Positions 27,109-35,496 of a stretch of 64,000 nt of DNA are shown in pieces; position 1 is the stretch's first letter; each line of letters starts with the position of its first letter. Source of the stretch: Vibrio sp. Isolate34 (GTDB lineage: Bacteria; Pseudomonadota; Gammaproteobacteria; Enterobacterales; Vibrionaceae); contig NZ_JAKEUO010000005.1 of assembly GCF_022397915.1 (NCBI RefSeq), positions 116,492 through 180,491 of the forward strand, read 5' to 3'. The position numbers and the translations under genes were made by a program. Under the pieces are notes generated by a model. The model was not told the origin of the DNA. It ran no database searches and saw only the letters and a list, made by a program, of their open reading frames with translations.

Positions 27109-28119
27109 ATGATGAAAAACCGTTTTATGAAAGGATCACTTGCAGCATTAGTCACTCTATTAGCGGGTAATGCTTATGCAGCACAGGAAGTGACGGTTTA
27201 CACTGCTTTTGAAACTGACATTTTAGCGAAATACAAAAACGCATTTGAAAGTGAAAACCCAGACATCAACATCAAATGGGTTCGTGATTCAACCGGGATC
27301 ATGACGGCAAAATTATTGGCTGAGAAAAATAACCCTCGAGCAGAAGTCGTGTGGGGCCTTGCAGGTTCTTCAATGGCCTTACTGAAAGAGGAGGGCATTC
27401 TTAAGCCTTACATTCCTCAAGGTGTAGAAGCGTTGCGTTCAAACCTCAACGATCCGCAATCTACTCAAGCTTGGTATGGCAACGATGCATTCTTCAATGC
27501 GGTTTGTTTCAACGAAGCGGTAGCGAAACAACTTAACCTACCAGCACCTAAATCTTGGGATGACCTAACGAAGCCTATCTACAAAGGCCATATTGCGATG
27601 CCAAACCCAGCGTCTTCTGGTACGGGTTACATGCAAGTGTCTGCTTGGCTGCAAAACATGGGTGAAGACCAAGGTTGGAACTACATGCAGAAGCTAGATC
27701 AAAACATCGCTCACTACACGCACTCTGGTTCTAAGCCATGTGTTCAAGCGGGTATGGGTGAAGTCGCTATCGGTATTTCTATGGCGAGCCGTGGCGCTAA
27801 GCTAAAAACTCAAGGTGCACCACTTTCTGTGATTACGCCTGAAGGTATCGGTTGGGAATCTGAAGCGGTAGGTCTTGTTAAGCCGTCTGATGCAGCGCAA
27901 CGCGTGGTTGATTGGTCTATCTCTAAAGCAGCAAGCGAACTTTACATCGAAATGTACCCAGTTGTTGGTCACCAAGATGTGACGGCAACAATTGAAAACT
28001 TCCCTAACGTCGAAAAGAACATGGCAAAAATGGACTTTGCACGCATGGGCAGCGAGCGTGCAGACGTATTGAAAACATGGTCTGAGAAGTTTGACGCTAA
28101 ATCAGAGCCAAAATCTTAA
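27109..28119 (+). CDS. phnS: Putative 2-aminoethylphosphonate ABC transporter substrate-binding protein
   Basis: Periplasmic binding protein of the iron/spermidine-like type 2 fold, 336 residues. Signal peptide 1-24 (ends NAYAA) and mature start QEVTVYTAFETDILAKYKNAF. The family label follows from resemblance to the AEP-associated binding proteins and from the surrounding phosphonate genes. The ATPase (30645) and permease (31761) lie further along, separated by two enzyme genes. A hairpin directly downstream (28159-28187) may allow higher expression of this gene than of its neighbours. Confidence 0.88.
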   Translation: MMKNRFMKGSLAALVTLLAGNAYAAQEVTVYTAFETDILAKYKNAFESENPDINIKWVRDSTGIMTAKLLAEKNNPRAEVVWGLAGSSMALLKEEGILKPYIPQGVEALRSNLNDPQSTQAWYGNDAFFNAVCFNEAVAKQLNLPAPKSWDDLTKPIYKGHIAMPNPASSGTGYMQVSAWLQNMGEDQGWNYMQKLDQNIAHYTHSGSKPCVQAGMGEVAIGISMASRGAKLKTQGAPLSVITPEGIGWESEAVGLVKPSDAAQRVVDWSISKAASELYIEMYPVVGHQDVTATIENFPNVEKNMAKMDFARMGSERADVLKTWSEKFDAKSEPKS

Positions 28120-28158
28120 TCTATCGAGCTAGTCAGTTAATTAGAAGTTAGAAATCAG

Positions 28159-28187
28159 TAAAGGAAGGCTTCGGTCTTCCTTTTTTA
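28159..28187 (+). terminator. Hairpin with T tract after the binding-protein gene
   Basis: AAAGGAAG and CTTCC(TTT) pair around GCTTCGGT, followed by TTTTTT. A partial terminator here would limit read-through into the FAD oxidoreductase gene. Confidence 0.75.
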
Positions 28188-28223
28188 GTTTTACGCCTTT
28201 AGGTATTAAGTAAGGTACGACAA

Positions 28224-29642
28224 ATGACAAAGCACTATTCATTTTGGTTCAAACAAGCATTGGAACAGGAGTTTGGCAGTATAAATGCAGGTCTAGAATC
28301 CGCGAATCCACTTCAAAAAGACGTTAACTGCGACATCGCTATTGTTGGCGGTGGTTACACAGGGTTATGGGCGGCGATTTTAATCAAACAGCAACAGCCT
28401 CAAAAACACGTTGTAGTGATTGAAAAAGGCTTGTGTGGCAGCGGCGCTTCTGGCGCGAACGGTGGCTGCATGTTGACGTGGTCGACTAAGTATCCAACGT
28501 TGAAGAAGTTATACGGCAAAGAACAAGCAAAATGGCTGGTTAAAGAATCGGAAAAGGTCATTTACGAGATCGAAGCTTTCTGTAACGAACACAACATCGA
28601 CGCGCATCTCTATCGCAGTGGCACTTATTACACGGCGACCAATGAAGCGCAAAAAGGTGGAATGCAGCCTGTTGTGAATGAGTTGGTCAAGCAAGGAATA
28701 AATAGTTGGAAGAAGTGTGACAAGTCTTTGCCTGATAAAGCGGGATCGGAGCGTCATATAGAAGGCTATTATTCGGAAGCCGCGGGCAGTGTGCAGCCAG
28801 CATTACTGGCGAGAGGGTTACGTCGAGTTGCTATTGATTTAGGGGTTGAAATTCACGAAAACACGGAGATGACTTCGCTTGATTATGGAGCCCCGGCTCG
28901 AATCCAAACCAAAGGTGGATCTGTCTTTGCCGACAAAGTAATTTTGGCGCTTAACGCATGGATGCTCGATCACTTTAAAGAGTTTAAACGCAGTATTGTG
29001 GTTGTTTCGTCAGACATGGTTGTCACTAAGCCTATCCCTGAAAAGCTTAAGCAGTTTGGCCCAGAGAAAGGGGCGGCAGTAGTGGATTCACGTATCTTTG
29101 TTCACTATTACCGAGACACCCAAGACGGACGACTCATGTTAGGTAAAGGTGGCAATAAGTTCTCGTTTGCCAACCAAGTAGAAAGCATGTTTAACCAAAC
29201 CACTAATTATCTACCGATTCTCAATCAATCCTTCCAAAAACTGTTCCCTAAACTGGAACAAAGTGAATTCGATTACAACTGGTCGGGTGGCTCAGATCGA
29301 TCGGTAACAGGATTGCCATTTTTCGGTAATCTAAAAGGCCAAACCAACATCTATTATGGGCTCGGTTACTCAGGTAATGGTGTTGCTCAAACTCGTATGG
29401 GCGGAAAGATTCTCTCATCTATGGTACTCGGAACCGATAACGCTTGGACCTGTTGTGGACTAACCAAGGGGCCGCTTGGACATTTCCCGCCAGAGCCATC
29501 TCGTTGGGTGGGTGCAATGATGGTGCGAGACGCAGTGCGAAGAAAAGAGAACGCGGAAGATTCTGGTAACACGCCATTGTGGCTAGATAAGCAATTGGCA
29601 AAGCTGGCTGGTGCGGCAGGTAAAGCCGACAAGGTAGAGTAA
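28224..29642 (+). CDS. FAD-dependent oxidoreductase of the AEP cluster (DadA/glycine oxidase-like fold)
   Basis: 472-residue flavoenzyme. The N-terminal dinucleotide-binding motif DIAIVGGGYTGLWAAILI is followed by the second FAD segment GSGASGANGGCML; a C-terminal YYGLGYSGNGVAQTRMGGK completes the DAO fold. FAD enzymes at this place in AEP clusters (PbfC/PbfD group) have been shown to oxidise N-methyl-AEP, and sometimes AEP, directly to phosphonoacetaldehyde. That is the likely role here, though the exact substrate cannot be read from the sequence. Soluble, no signal peptide. Confidence 0.85.
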   Translation: MTKHYSFWFKQALEQEFGSINAGLESANPLQKDVNCDIAIVGGGYTGLWAAILIKQQQPQKHVVVIEKGLCGSGASGANGGCMLTWSTKYPTLKKLYGKEQAKWLVKESEKVIYEIEAFCNEHNIDAHLYRSGTYYTATNEAQKGGMQPVVNELVKQGINSWKKCDKSLPDKAGSERHIEGYYSEAAGSVQPALLARGLRRVAIDLGVEIHENTEMTSLDYGAPARIQTKGGSVFADKVILALNAWMLDHFKEFKRSIVVVSSDMVVTKPIPEKLKQFGPEKGAAVVDSRIFVHYYRDTQDGRLMLGKGGNKFSFANQVESMFNQTTNYLPILNQSFQKLFPKLEQSEFDYNWSGGSDRSVTGLPFFGNLKGQTNIYYGLGYSGNGVAQTRMGGKILSSMVLGTDNAWTCCGLTKGPLGHFPPEPSRWVGAMMVRDAVRRKENAEDSGNTPLWLDKQLAKLAGAAGKADKVE

Positions 29643-29716
29643 ATCTGTTGTTTAGATTTTTTCTCGCCCGCTAAGTCTGAGTTGGAAGTTAAATTTGATT
29701 TGAAGTGAGAATTGAT

Positions 29717-30370
29717 ATGACGACCCCGCTGTATGTATTTGATCTAGATGAAACACTCATGGACGGAAACAGCGCCATGATTTGGAATGAGTTTTTGGTT
29801 GAGAAAGGCTTAGCGAATGAACCTAGCTTTCTGAACGAAGAACGCCGGCTAATGACGCTGTACGTTCAAGGTATTCTTAATGAAGATACTTACCTTGAAT
29901 TTGCTACACGCTCTCTAGCGAAAAAGACACATCAAGAGGTGTGTGCTTTGTTAGAAGAGTGTATTGATAGCAAAGTTCTGAGCAAGATCTTTCCTCAAGT
30001 GATGCAGGGGAGTTGGTCTTCCAAAACACAAGGGCAGCCGATGGTGATCATTTCTGCGATTGTCTCATTCATTCCTGCATGCGTAGCGAAAAGGCTTAAT
30101 ATTCCGAATGTTGTCGGCATCGAACTAACGGAAGAATCGGCTCAATACACTGCCAAAATTCTAGGGCTTCCAAATCACCCATACGGCAAGAGTGTTGGTT
30201 TGAAAGAGTGGCTAGAGCAGCACAGTACCTCGTCTCATCAACGTCAAAACAATGGTGATTCAATCAACGACTTGCCTCAATATGAATTGGCCGATCGCCC
30301 TCATCTCGTTAATCCACACGAACGTTTAACGGCTCGTTCGGACTTTGCTCCATGGTGTGCGGTCTACTGA
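29717..30370 (+). CDS. HAD-superfamily hydrolase in the AEP cluster
   Basis: 217-residue HAD-IB-like phosphatase. Motif I FDLDETLMDGN, motif II Ser in MVIISAIVSF, and motif IV NNGDSINDLPQYELAD are present. The helical cap lies between about 20 and 90. I choose ATG 29717 (GTGAG upstream) over the in-frame GTG at 29705. It is related to phosphoserine phosphatase-type enzymes, not to PhnX, so it is probably a phosphomonoesterase. Its substrate in AEP metabolism is unknown. Confidence 0.8.
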   Translation: MTTPLYVFDLDETLMDGNSAMIWNEFLVEKGLANEPSFLNEERRLMTLYVQGILNEDTYLEFATRSLAKKTHQEVCALLEECIDSKVLSKIFPQVMQGSWSSKTQGQPMVIISAIVSFIPACVAKRLNIPNVVGIELTEESAQYTAKILGLPNHPYGKSVGLKEWLEQHSTSSHQRQNNGDSINDLPQYELADRPHLVNPHERLTARSDFAPWCAVY

Positions 30371-30558
30371 TTTCAGTATTGGTACAAGCGATAGGTATAA
30401 CCATCAGCAAGCATTGATATTTGGCGGTGAAAAGTACATTGGCTTTCATCGTCAAATACTATTTTTGAAACTATTGGTTTACTGTAAGTTATTGAATATT
30501 ATAACTTGTTTAACTCGCGTCTTCCTCCGCTAGAATGAGTTTTATTTCTGCAATATAA

Positions 30559-30602
30559 CTGTCACTTAGCTTCTATAAATTTGTCACTCAACTGAAATAT
30601 TC
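30559..30602 (+). promoter_or_regulatory. Pho-box-like array upstream of the AEP ABC ATPase gene
   Basis: Four 11-base units: CTGTCACTTAG, CTTCTATAAAT, TTGTCACTCAA, CTGAAATATTC. Units 1 and 3 match CTGTCAT at 6 and 5 of 7 positions, and A/T-rich tetramers follow most units. The 11-base register is that of PhoB sites. Confidence 0.55.
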
Positions 30603-30614
30603 AAAGTTTAAATT

Positions 30615-30626
30615 TGGTATATACCA
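30615..30626. promoter_or_regulatory. Candidate PhnR operator upstream of the AEP ABC ATPase gene
   Basis: TGGTATATACCA is a perfect 12-base palindrome ending 18 bases before the ATG, in a position to overlap the promoter or transcription start. Related palindromes occur at 26994 and 26807. Confidence 0.6.
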
Positions 30627-30644
30627 TATAAAGAGTGCTGTAGT

Positions 30645-31754
30645 ATGAGCAACCAAACTTATTTGAATATTGAAAACGTTGTAAAGCAATTTGGCCAATT
30701 TACAGCGCTAAAAGACATCTCCTTATCGATTGAAAAAGGCGAGTTCGTCTGTTTCCTTGGCCCGTCTGGCTGTGGAAAAACCACCTTATTACGTGCGATT
30801 GCAGGTTTAGATTTACCAACTTCTGGCTCTATCGAGCAAAACGGTAATGACACAACCTTCTTGCCGCCAGAAAAGCGCGACTTTGGCATTGTGTTCCAAT
30901 CTTACGCATTGTTCCCAAATCTGACAGTGGAAGAAAACATTGCGATTGGCCTTAAAAACCAAGGTATGTCGACCAAAGAAGCCCTTGAGACTGTTGAATC
31001 TTGGTTAGAAACCATCGGTCTGCCTACGTCGGGTCAGAAATTCCCAAATCAACTGTCTGGTGGACAGCAGCAGCGTGTGGCTTTGGCTCGCGCTTTGGCT
31101 TTGTCTCCGGGCTTGCTGCTCCTTGATGAACCGCTGTCTGCATTGGATGCGAAGGTAAGGACACACCTGCGCGACGAGATTTGTCAACTGCAGCGCAAAT
31201 TGGGTATCACCACAATTATGGTGACGCACGATCAAGATGAAGCTTTGACGATGGCGGACCGCATTGTGGTGATGAATCATGGAGTTATCGAGCAAGTCGG
31301 AGCTCCGCAAGAGATCTACCAAAAACCTGTAAGCCGTTTTGTGGCGGAGTTTGTGGGCAGTATGAACTTTATTCAAGCGTCTGTAGCAGCTCAGGGAAAA
31401 ATGCGTATCGCTGAGTCTATGTTGCCACTGCCTGGGTTAGACAACCTGACACCAAAGCAGGGTGATGTGTTTGATATCGCGGTTCGTCCAGAGCAAATTC
31501 AGTTTGTTGATCGTTTTAATGAATCTTTACCTGTTCGAATCGTATCAAGTGAATTTCTAGGGGCGTTTTATCGCGTGGAGTGTGAGTTGCAACACGACTC
31601 GACCGCGAAAGAGATCATCGTTGATGTGCCTGTTAAAGAGTTCAACCGATTGAAGCTGCGCCGCAGTGATATTCGTTACGTGGCATTCGATCAAGAAGGC
31701 CTGAGAGCTTACCCATCGAAAAGCTTACAAGTGATGAAAGACGAGGCGGCGTAA
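30645..31754 (+). CDS. phnT: 2-aminoethylphosphonate ABC transporter ATP-binding protein
   Basis: Cytoplasmic ATPase of the AEP importer, 369 residues. Walker A GPSGCGKTT, Q-loop FQSYALFPNLTVEEN, signature LSGGQQQRVALARAL, Walker B LLLLDEPLSALD and switch His VTHDQDEAL are all canonical. The C-terminal third (from about 240) is a TOBE-type regulatory domain as in PotA/FbpC-like importers. The permease gene starts 6 bases after its stop. Confidence 0.92.
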   Translation: MSNQTYLNIENVVKQFGQFTALKDISLSIEKGEFVCFLGPSGCGKTTLLRAIAGLDLPTSGSIEQNGNDTTFLPPEKRDFGIVFQSYALFPNLTVEENIAIGLKNQGMSTKEALETVESWLETIGLPTSGQKFPNQLSGGQQQRVALARALALSPGLLLLDEPLSALDAKVRTHLRDEICQLQRKLGITTIMVTHDQDEALTMADRIVVMNHGVIEQVGAPQEIYQKPVSRFVAEFVGSMNFIQASVAAQGKMRIAESMLPLPGLDNLTPKQGDVFDIAVRPEQIQFVDRFNESLPVRIVSSEFLGAFYRVECELQHDSTAKEIIVDVPVKEFNRLKLRRSDIRYVAFDQEGLRAYPSKSLQVMKDEAA

Positions 31755-31760
31755 TCAATC

Positions 31761-33485
31761 ATGGAATCGACTCAAATGATGCAATCTAAGCTGCTATTTC
31801 AACGACGAGTACAACCTTTTCTTGCTCGGTTGAGTAAAGACAACGTTATCCTATTTGGGCTACTGGCATTTTTGTCTGTAGTCATGACACTGTTTATTCT
31901 GATGCCACTGTGGGCAATGTTGAAAAAGAGTGTTCAAAACGCAGATGGCGAATTTGTCGGTTTACAGAATTTCGCGACGTATTTTGCTTCTCAAAGCCTG
32001 TGGCAATCCGTTGGTAACACCTTTACGTTGGGCTTGTTGGTAACAGCTGTCGTTGGTGTTTTAGCGTTTGGTTATGCCTATGCTTTGACTCGTTCTTGCA
32101 TGCCTTTTAAGGGGCTATTTCAGGTTCTAGGTTCTGCGCCAATTCTTGCTCCGTCATTACTTCCTGCAATCAGTTTGATCTTCCTATTTGGTAACCAAGG
32201 TATCGCCAAAGAAGTGTTAGGGGGCAACTCGGTATACGGCTTGATTGGTATCTCACTCGGCTTGATATTTTGGACTTTTCCGCATGCCTTGATGATTCTA
32301 ACCACTTCACTTAGAACGTCCGATGCTCGTCTTTACGAGGCAGCGCGCGCTCTAAATACTTCATCGCTTAAAACCTTCTTCATGGTGACCTTACCTGCAG
32401 CTAAATATGGCTTAATCAGCACTTTGATCGTTGTGTTTACGCTGGTGGTTTGTGACTTTGGTGTACCAAAGGTCATTGGCGGTAGTTACAACGTTCTATC
32501 GACGGACATCTTTAAACAGGTGGTTGGTCAACAAAACTTCTCGATGGGTGCTGTAACCAGTATCTTGTTGTTATTGCCTGCGCTACTTGCGTTTACAGTG
32601 GACCGCTGGGTGCAAAAGAAACAGAAGAGCTTGTTTGATACTCGTTCTGTTGCGTACCAACCAGAGCCAAATACCGTGCGTGACGGCTTGTGTTTCCTTT
32701 ATTGCACGATTATCTCTGCTGCTGTCGTTATCGTGTTGGGCATGGCGATATACGGTTCTATGGTGACCTTCTGGCCTTGGAATAAAGCACTCACCTTAAA
32801 TAACTACAACTTCGCAGAAATGAGTACCTATGGTTGGACTCCGTTCTTCAACTCTCTGACGCTTGGCACATGGACTGCCATTATCGGTACCGTGTTGATT
32901 TTCTTAGGTGCGTACTGCATTGAGAAGGGCAGAGCATTTGGTCCTGTTCGTCAGGCGATGCAAATGCTCAGTGTTGTGCCAATGGCGGTTCCGGGTATGG
33001 TGTTGGGTTTGGGGTATATCTTCTACTTCAATGACTTGAGTAATCCACTCAATTTCTTGTATGGCACAATGGCGTTCTTGGTTATCAATACCGTGGTTCA
33101 CTACTACACGGTTGGGCACATGACGGCATTAACTGCGCTGAAGCAGTTACCTTCGGAAATTGAAGCTACGGCTGCCTCGGTTAACTTACCGCAATACAAG
33201 TTGTTCTTTAAAGTGACGGTACCTGTTTGTCTGCCTGCGATTTTAGATATTGCGACATACCTGTTTATTAATGCACTTACCACGACATCTGCGGTAGTAT
33301 TCTTGTATTCTACCGATACGATACCTGCGTCAGTTTCAGTACTGAATATGGACGATGCGGGGCAAACCGGTGCAGCAGCAGCCATGGCGGTAATGATCAT
33401 GATATCTGCAGCGAGTGCGAAGTTGATTCATATGTTAATCAATAAGTTATTTGAGAAGCGCACCCAAGCTTGGCGCAAGCGCTAG
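31761..33485 (+). CDS. phnU: 2-aminoethylphosphonate ABC transporter permease (two fused domains)
   Basis: 574-residue inner-membrane permease with about 12 helices and two BPD_transp_1 domains in tandem (roughly 65-280 and 335-570). Each holds an EAA-like cytoplasmic loop: EAARALNTSSLKTFFMVTLP near 195 and EATAASVNLPQYKLFFKVTVP near 480. Fused iron/AEP-type permeases of this kind work as a single chain with the PhnT ATPase dimer. Operon with phnT and probably with the regulator gene. Confidence 0.92.
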   Translation: MESTQMMQSKLLFQRRVQPFLARLSKDNVILFGLLAFLSVVMTLFILMPLWAMLKKSVQNADGEFVGLQNFATYFASQSLWQSVGNTFTLGLLVTAVVGVLAFGYAYALTRSCMPFKGLFQVLGSAPILAPSLLPAISLIFLFGNQGIAKEVLGGNSVYGLIGISLGLIFWTFPHALMILTTSLRTSDARLYEAARALNTSSLKTFFMVTLPAAKYGLISTLIVVFTLVVCDFGVPKVIGGSYNVLSTDIFKQVVGQQNFSMGAVTSILLLLPALLAFTVDRWVQKKQKSLFDTRSVAYQPEPNTVRDGLCFLYCTIISAAVVIVLGMAIYGSMVTFWPWNKALTLNNYNFAEMSTYGWTPFFNSLTLGTWTAIIGTVLIFLGAYCIEKGRAFGPVRQAMQMLSVVPMAVPGMVLGLGYIFYFNDLSNPLNFLYGTMAFLVINTVVHYYTVGHMTALTALKQLPSEIEATAASVNLPQYKLFFKVTVPVCLPAILDIATYLFINALTTTSAVVFLYSTDTIPASVSVLNMDDAGQTGAAAAMAVMIMISAASAKLIHMLINKLFEKRTQAWRKR

Positions 33486-33552
33486 CGAACCATTTATATT
33501 GCAGTTGGCCAAGGAGTGGCTGACGACAAGAACAAGAATGAAAGGAAATTAA

Positions 33553-34257
33553 GTGCAGTACGTAAAAATCAAAGATGTCATCGTAGAGCAGATAGAGTCG
33601 GGGATGCTAACGCCACGACAGAAGCTGCCTGCAGAACGTAAGCTGGCTGAATCGTTTGATACGACACGCGTTACATTACGTGAAGCTTTGTCTTCACTTG
33701 AAGCGGAAGGGCGTATTTATCGAGAAGATCGCCGTGGTTGGTTTATCTCACCATCGCCGCTTCGTTACGATCCAACACAAACACTTAACTTCACTAATAT
33801 GGCTCTGGCGCAGAATCGAAAGCCGAAAACCGAGTTAGTGGCAGCGAAAGGGATGTTGGCAACTAAGGAGGCGACTAAGCTTCTTGAGTTGCAACCGTTC
33901 TCCGATGTTTATCGAGTCGATAGAGTTCGCTACCTTGAAGACAGGCCTGTTGTGTATGTGACGAACTATATTCGACCAGAGCTGTTTCCTAACTTGCTCG
34001 ATTATGACCTGTCTAAATCACTGACCGACATCTACCGTGAGCACTTTGGCGTGGTGTATCAGAAAATCCGTTATCGTGTAAGCACAACGTCTTTACTGGG
34101 TGAAACTGCGCAAGCATTGCGTGCGACTTCGGGTTCTCCTGCAATGGTTGTCGAGCGTGTTAACTACAATCAAAACGGCGATTTGATTGACTGTGATATT
34201 GAGTATTGGCGTCATGACGCGATCAGTATTGAGTCGATAGCGCAGTTAGAGCGTTAG
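33553..34257 (+). CDS. phnR: GntR-family (HutC/UTRA) transcriptional regulator of the phosphonate cluster
   Basis: 234-residue regulator. N-terminal winged helix (QKLPAERKLAESFDTTRVTL, then REALSSLEAEGRIY) and C-terminal UTRA effector-binding domain (VYRVDRVRYLEDRPVVYVTN). It starts with GTG, with AAAGGAAA upstream. It belongs to the phosphonate-utilisation regulators that sit beside AEP importers. HutC-subfamily proteins bind short palindromes of the GGTATATACC kind, such as those at 26807, 26994 and 30615, so it probably controls the whole cluster, with AEP or a breakdown product as inducer. Confidence 0.88.
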   Translation: MQYVKIKDVIVEQIESGMLTPRQKLPAERKLAESFDTTRVTLREALSSLEAEGRIYREDRRGWFISPSPLRYDPTQTLNFTNMALAQNRKPKTELVAAKGMLATKEATKLLELQPFSDVYRVDRVRYLEDRPVVYVTNYIRPELFPNLLDYDLSKSLTDIYREHFGVVYQKIRYRVSTTSLLGETAQALRATSGSPAMVVERVNYNQNGDLIDCDIEYWRHDAISIESIAQLER

Positions 34258-34314
34258 TCGTACGTTAGAACGCTGGCACACCTCAGGTTAGGGATTTACC
34301 CTACTGGAATGATC

Positions 34315-34343
34315 AAAGGTCTCTTATCTGGAGGCCTTTTTTA
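34315..34343 (+). terminator. Terminator after phnR
   Basis: AAAGG-CTC and GAG-CCTTT pair around TTATCTG, followed by a T run. Confidence 0.7.
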
Positions 34344-34392
34344 TCCTCTGTTTTCAGCGACTGCTTTTATCAGTCAATAAGTTAGGAATGAA

Positions 34393-35295
34393 ATGGAATT
34401 TTCTGCCATTGTCATCGTGATTATTTCGGCTCTGCTGCATGCGGGTTGGAATGTCCTCGGTAAATCAAATCAAGGCTCTGGCTCATCTTTTTTCTTAGCG
34501 TCTGACTTTGCCGCTGCCGCGATTCTGACTCCCTATTTGATTTGGTATGTCTACAGCGTCGGCTTTGCAAACATCACGATTCCATTCTGGCAGTTGCTCT
34601 TCTTAAGTGGCATTTGCCAAATCATCTATTTAATCGGCTTAGGCATCGCCTATAAACAGGCAGATATTGGTGTTATCTACCCAATGGCACGAGCGCTGCC
34701 TGTGTTAATGGTTGGTTTGGGTACAGTGTTGATTGGCTATGAGTTGTCATTGAATCAATGGATTGGCTTTGCACTGATCACATTAGGCTGTTTGTTTGTG
34801 CCGCTTAAACAATTCTCTGAGCTGAGGCTCAAGGCCTACCTGAACCTTGGCGTATTGTGGGCATTAATAGCGGCGATAGGCACCACGGGTTACTCCATTA
34901 TTGATAAAGAAGCGCTTCTATTATTGGAGCCATTAAGCACGCCTACTATTACCAATAAACACACGGCGATTTTCTACCTAGGCATTCAATTTTGGGCGAT
35001 CGTGATTCCGCTGAGTATTTGGTTGTTGGTGACCAACCAAAGAGTCGAGTTTACCAACGCATGGATACTGCGTAAGAAAGCCACGGTTGCAGGCATTATG
35101 ATGGCATCGACTTATGGCTTGGTGTTATTTGCGATGACGATGACAGAGAACGTCAGCCTGGTTGTGGCACTTAGGCAAGTCAGTATCATCTTCGGCGTAG
35201 TGATGGGGATCTACTTTTTAAAGGAAAAGTGGTACATGACTCGTGGTCTAGGCGTTGTTTTTATCATTACCGGTTTAGTTATCACACTGACTTGA
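34393..35295 (+). CDS. DMT/EamA-type membrane protein associated with phosphonate use
   Basis: 300 residues with ten predicted membrane helices and two EamA-like halves (HAGWNVLGKS near the start of the first, YPMARALPVLMVGLGTVLIG typical of the fold). A family of such drug/metabolite-type transporters recurs in AEP clusters as phosphonate utilisation-associated putative membrane protein, and this gene fits that position. It could export a pathway by-product or import a related compound; nothing in the sequence says which. A terminator-like hairpin separates it from phnR. Confidence 0.75.
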   Translation: MEFSAIVIVIISALLHAGWNVLGKSNQGSGSSFFLASDFAAAAILTPYLIWYVYSVGFANITIPFWQLLFLSGICQIIYLIGLGIAYKQADIGVIYPMARALPVLMVGLGTVLIGYELSLNQWIGFALITLGCLFVPLKQFSELRLKAYLNLGVLWALIAAIGTTGYSIIDKEALLLLEPLSTPTITNKHTAIFYLGIQFWAIVIPLSIWLLVTNQRVEFTNAWILRKKATVAGIMMASTYGLVLFAMTMTENVSLVVALRQVSIIFGVVMGIYFLKEKWYMTRGLGVVFIITGLVITLT

Positions 35296-35326
35296 AAAGA
35301 AATTAATTCACACCTCCAATCTATAA

Positions 35327-35344
35327 TGTGACTTTTTAGTCACA
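35327..35344 (+). terminator. Hairpin after the DMT gene, possible terminator
   Basis: TGTGAC-N6-GTCACA inverted repeat (extended by AA/TT) followed by TTTCTCTTATT. The spacing excludes a standard CRP site (which needs TGTGA-N6-TCACA), so a weak terminator is more likely. Confidence 0.45.
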
Positions 35345-35414
35345 TTTCTCTTATTGATAGCAAACGTTTTACTAATGTTAAAGATGTGATCCTTCTCATA
35401 GACAAGGCTGTAAA

Positions 35415-35451
35415 GTTACCGGTAACATTTACCCCCAACGTTACCGGTAAC
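35415..35451. promoter_or_regulatory. Tandem GntR operators upstream of the gluconate TRAP operon
   Basis: Two identical perfect 12-base palindromes, GTTACCGGTAAC, at 35415-35426 and 35440-35451. Their centres are 25 bases apart, putting them on nearly the same helix face. They match the known gluconate repressor operator core. A one-base variant precedes gntR itself at 40679. Confidence 0.9.
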
Positions 35452-35496
35452 ATATAACAACAAACCGGACTCTGTGAAACTCATAAGGATACCCAA

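Larger units (their letters stand above)
30371..30644 (+). promoter_or_regulatory. Promoter region of the AEP transporter genes
   Basis: 274 bases between the HAD gene and the ATPase gene. It carries a four-unit Pho-like array (30559-30602) and a perfect TGGTATATACCA palindrome (30615-30626). A 62-codon frame crossing 30345-30533 has no ribosome site or recognisable sequence and is not called. Confidence 0.6.

Noticed and set aside
30345..30533. 62-codon ORF after the HAD gene
   Set aside because: No ribosome site, low-complexity hydrophobic sequence, and it overlaps the HAD stop.
35327..35344. CRP site
   Set aside because: TGTGA and TCACA are 8 bases apart, not the 6 required; the repeat fits a hairpin better.
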